Positions 61,913 to 64,000 of a stretch of DNA of 64,000 nt are shown here, piece after piece; positions within the stretch are counted from its first letter, which is position 1; each line of letters starts with the position of its first letter. Under the pieces are notes generated by a model. The model saw nothing but the letters and a program-made list of their open reading frames with translations. It was not told where the DNA came from and searched no databases. Made by a program: the position numbers and the translations under genes. Source of the DNA: Clostridiales bacterium (GTDB lineage Bacteria; Bacillota; Clostridia; Oscillospirales; CAG-272); contig JAAYHB010000010.1 of NCBI GenBank assembly GCA_012727435.1, positions 57,016 to 121,015 on the forward strand. Direction: 5' to 3'.

Positions 61913-63649
61913 ATGGACAGCGACATCAACGCCATAATAAACAGCCAAAGAAATCAGGAACTGCTAAGGAGGCTGCTCTCTGACCCTAACTCTGTGGATT
62001 TTGTGGTGCGGCGGAGCCCTTTTTTTGAAAACTATATCCAGCAGAGCGATATTGCCATTGCAAAGGTTCTGGCCGGGCGCTATTTAATCGCATACGCGAC
62101 GCAGGAAGTATTCGCGACGGTCAGATCAATTCTCGGCTCGGGGTTTATCAGTATTTCCTCAATAGTGCTCGGCCTGCTCGACCGGCCGAGTCTTGAGGCG
62201 TCGGGGATAATTCAGGTTCAGGAGCAACCCTTCCTGCAGCTGAGGGGAAGCGGTGTTCTTATCGGCTTTGTCGACACCGGGATAGACTACACCCTCGACT
62301 GTTTTAAATACGAGGACGGTACCAGCAAAATCCGCTATATCTACGACATGACCGCCGAAGGACCTCCTCCCACGGGATATTATATCGGCGTGGAATATCC
62401 CCAGGAGCAGATAAATGCCGCGCTTGCCAGCGATGACCCCTTTTCTGTTGTGCCGTCGACAGATACCTCAGGACACGGGACATATCTGGCATCTGTAGCG
62501 GCGGGGCGCGAGGTCGGCGATTTTGTGGGGGCGGCGCCCGATGCCGAAATCATCGCCGTCAAGCTCAGTCGTGCCCGGCCTTATTATCTGAATCTCTACT
62601 CAGTACCCGAAACACAGGAGTATGCTTACGAATCAAGTACCGTCATGCTCGGGATCGAATACATACTTGAGCGTTCACGGGAACTTCGCCGCCCGGTGGC
62701 AATATGTATTGCACTCGGCTCGAATTTCGGGAGCCATGATGAATTTTCGATTTTTGCCGAATATCTCAGCAGCGTTGCAAATCTGATCGGGGTCTGCCTT
62801 TGCGTGGCTGCCGGCAACGAGAGCCAGGCAAGGCATCATCTGCAGGGCGTGATTTCGTCGGCCGGCGAGATACAGAATATAGACATTAAGGTCGGTGAGA
62901 ACGCGGGGGATGTATTCATGTCACTCTGGACCGACGTCGCCGACCGGGTTTCTGTCTCTGTTCGCTCCCCCACCGGCGAGTTGGTAGGTCGTATCCCGGC
63001 AATATCGGGGTTGTCCGTAAGGTCAGACCTGATACTTGAGCGTTCTTCGTTGGTAGTCTCGTATTTCTTTCCGATAGAAGGCACCGGGGGACAACTCACT
63101 GCAATAAAAATCATAGACGCCACACCGGGAGTGTGGACAATCACGGTCTACGGGGATATTATACTCAACGGGATATTCCACTGCTGGCTGCCGATGACCG
63201 GGTTTGTCGACCCGAGCGTCGAGTTCCTTGCTGCAAATCCCTATTTCACCGTGACCGTCCCCTCAACCATGTTGGGCGCCATTACCTGCGGTGCGTTCAA
63301 CACGCTGCAGGGCAGCCTTTACTCACAGTCCTCCTGGGGACCTACCCGCACGGCGAACATCGACCCCGATTTTGTGGCGCCGGGCGTGGGGGTGGGGGGA
63401 TTCTTCCCCTACGGCTACGGCTCGATGGACGGTACCAGTGTGGCGGCCGCTATAACTACCGGCGCCGGTGCGCTGATGCTTGAGTGGGGGATTGTCAACG
63501 GGAATGACTCGGCAATCAGTTCCTACCAAATCCGCGCATACCTAATCCGCGGCTGCACCCGTACAGAGTCCCGGACCTACCCCAACAACCAGACAGGTTA
63601 CGGACGTCTTAATCTCTTGCAGTCCTTTAATCTTATGCGGCAGATATAA
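61913..63649 (+). CDS. Csp-like subtilisin protease, catalytic triad intact (second copy)
   Basis: A 578-residue S8 protease, diverged paralogue of the preceding gene. The first 110 residues are a prodomain of different sequence. Triad: Asp in FVDTGIDYTLD near 122, His in SGHGTYLASVAAG near 187, Ser in DGTSVAAAITTGAG near 507, Asn in AAGNES near 305. GAGG upstream (ribosome site AAGGAGG). The jellyroll insert is present (about 360-470). The pair of intact proteases differs from C. difficile, where two of three Csp are degenerate. Probably same transcript as the first copy. Confidence 0.88.
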   Translation: MDSDINAIINSQRNQELLRRLLSDPNSVDFVVRRSPFFENYIQQSDIAIAKVLAGRYLIAYATQEVFATVRSILGSGFISISSIVLGLLDRPSLEASGIIQVQEQPFLQLRGSGVLIGFVDTGIDYTLDCFKYEDGTSKIRYIYDMTAEGPPPTGYYIGVEYPQEQINAALASDDPFSVVPSTDTSGHGTYLASVAAGREVGDFVGAAPDAEIIAVKLSRARPYYLNLYSVPETQEYAYESSTVMLGIEYILERSRELRRPVAICIALGSNFGSHDEFSIFAEYLSSVANLIGVCLCVAAGNESQARHHLQGVISSAGEIQNIDIKVGENAGDVFMSLWTDVADRVSVSVRSPTGELVGRIPAISGLSVRSDLILERSSLVVSYFFPIEGTGGQLTAIKIIDATPGVWTITVYGDIILNGIFHCWLPMTGFVDPSVEFLAANPYFTVTVPSTMLGAITCGAFNTLQGSLYSQSSWGPTRTANIDPDFVAPGVGVGGFFPYGYGSMDGTSVAAAITTGAGALMLEWGIVNGNDSAISSYQIRAYLIRGCTRTESRTYPNNQTGYGRLNLLQSFNLMRQI

Positions 63650-63650
63650 A

Positions 63651-63730
63651 GGCAGGGTCTCCGCCCCCGGACCCCCGCTCAAGACCCGTTTAAAAAGGGG
63701 CTTAAAAAAACCCCAAAAACCTCAAAACCA
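63651..63730 (+). repeat. Dispersed stop-proximal repeat, copy C
   Basis: It begins directly after the stop of csp2, same orientation. Arms AAGACCCGTTT and AAAAAGGGGCTT pair with one G-T type exchange. Followed by the GC-rich hairpin at 63746. Confidence 0.85.
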
Positions 63731-64000
63731 AATTACCAGTAAAAAGCGCGGGCTTATGTCCGCGCCGTTGATTTTATTTCACCGGCTGACAAGAGAAAGT
63801 GTATGCAGCACAATGTGGTCAGCGCTTGATATATATTGCTCCTCCGGTATTAATAACCTGCATGTTTAACTTGGCATGTTTTTTGCAAGTGAGATCTCCC
63901 CACTTTTGCAAAATTTTTTCCCCAGGCACCGGTGGGGAATTTTTATGTAAACCCAGTGACTTTCCCGTAAGTTTTTTATGTGTTTAGTACAGCTTCGCGC
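63731..64000. other. Region after csp2, no gene supported
   Basis: It holds the GCGCGGGC/GTCCGCGC hairpin at 63746-63765, a TTTTGCAA direct repeat around 63888-63911, and a terminator-like hairpin at 63918-63945 (TTCCCCA/TGGGGAA then TTTTTA). An open frame of 62 codons from 63799 has no ribosome site and does not look like a gene. The window ends here. Confidence 0.5.
63746..63765 (+). terminator. GC-rich hairpin after copy C
   Basis: GCGCGGGC pairs with GTCCGCGC, followed by CGTTGATTTTA. Likely end of the csp transcript. Confidence 0.6.

Noticed and set aside
61913..63649. Second Csp as a degenerate pseudoprotease
   Set aside because: Asp, His, Asn and Ser motifs are all present (DTGIDY, GHGTYL, AAGNES, GTSVAA).
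63799..63987. 62-codon frame near the window end
   Set aside because: No ribosome site, cysteine-rich random composition and it crosses a terminator-like hairpin.
1..64000. CRISPR array, prophage or insertion sequence
   Set aside because: No regular direct repeats with spacers, no integrase, transposase, portal or capsid frame, and operons are continuous.

Overview
The window reads as a chromosomal segment of an endospore-forming member of the Clostridia (Firmicutes), GC-rich for that class and probably an uncultured gut-type lineage. The basis is AGGAGG-type ribosome binding sites, TTGACA/TATAAT promoters with 16-18 bp spacing, a meso-DAP-type MurE, MecA, clostridial-type Mrp and TsaD-like proteins, and a spore-germination block (GerA receptor, SleC, two Csp proteases). 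I see no phage, insertion sequence or CRISPR array. Species-level assignment is not possible from the sequence alone.

Layout. 1-5.1 kb: the 3' end of a P-type cation ATPase, a secreted metallo-beta-lactamase-fold lipoprotein, then cupin-rarA and a cytidylate-kinase-like gene. 5.3-16.3 kb: a long minus-strand housekeeping run, nusB - tsaD-like - xseA - xseB - prenyl synthase - tlyA - nadK - argR - recN - argS - yebC - mrp, with stop/start overlaps in its upstream half and a good promoter before nusB. 16.5-19.8 kb: plus-strand envelope genes (M23 peptidase, small membrane protein, SGNH hydrolase, DUF4358-like lipoprotein); the first two have structured leaders I could not identify. 20-26.3 kb: minus-strand catabolic genes (1128-residue PHP protein, GH20-like hexosaminidase, nucleoside hydrolase). 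26.4-40 kb: the division and cell wall (dcw) cluster mraZ-rsmH-ftsL-spoVD-like-murE-murF-mraY-ftsW-murG-ftsQ-ftsZ, driven by a promoter followed by a three-unit MraZ box. murD, murC, murB and ftsA are absent from it, and murG carries a one-base frameshift in its glycine loop. 40.4-49.5 kb: aminotransferase, DinG/XPD-type helicase, MecA, a family-4 uracil-DNA glycosylase with an in-frame stop, a shikimate-kinase-like protein, and a divergent FAD oxidoreductase/AraC pair. 49.6-50 kb: tRNA-Pro(GGG) and tRNA-Gln(TTG). 50-53.3 kb: a Ku-LigD end-joining operon. 54.2-63.7 kb: the germination block.

The most interesting part is the germination block: a GerA-C-B receptor operon, an amidase-fold protein that has lost its zinc ligands, a SleC-like cortex hydrolase, and two tandem Csp-like subtilases that both keep Asp/His/Ser. 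Inferred flow: receptor senses germinant, Csp activates pro-SleC, SleC degrades cortex. The amidase-like protein and SleC share a similar beta-sandwich domain and their genes converge with a 26-bp overlap.

A second theme is a dispersed repeat of about 80 bp. Five copies lie directly after stop codons, always in the orientation of the upstream gene, and four keep a central hairpin whose stem sequence changes but still pairs. A separate 32-bp palindrome (core of 22 bp) occurs twice.
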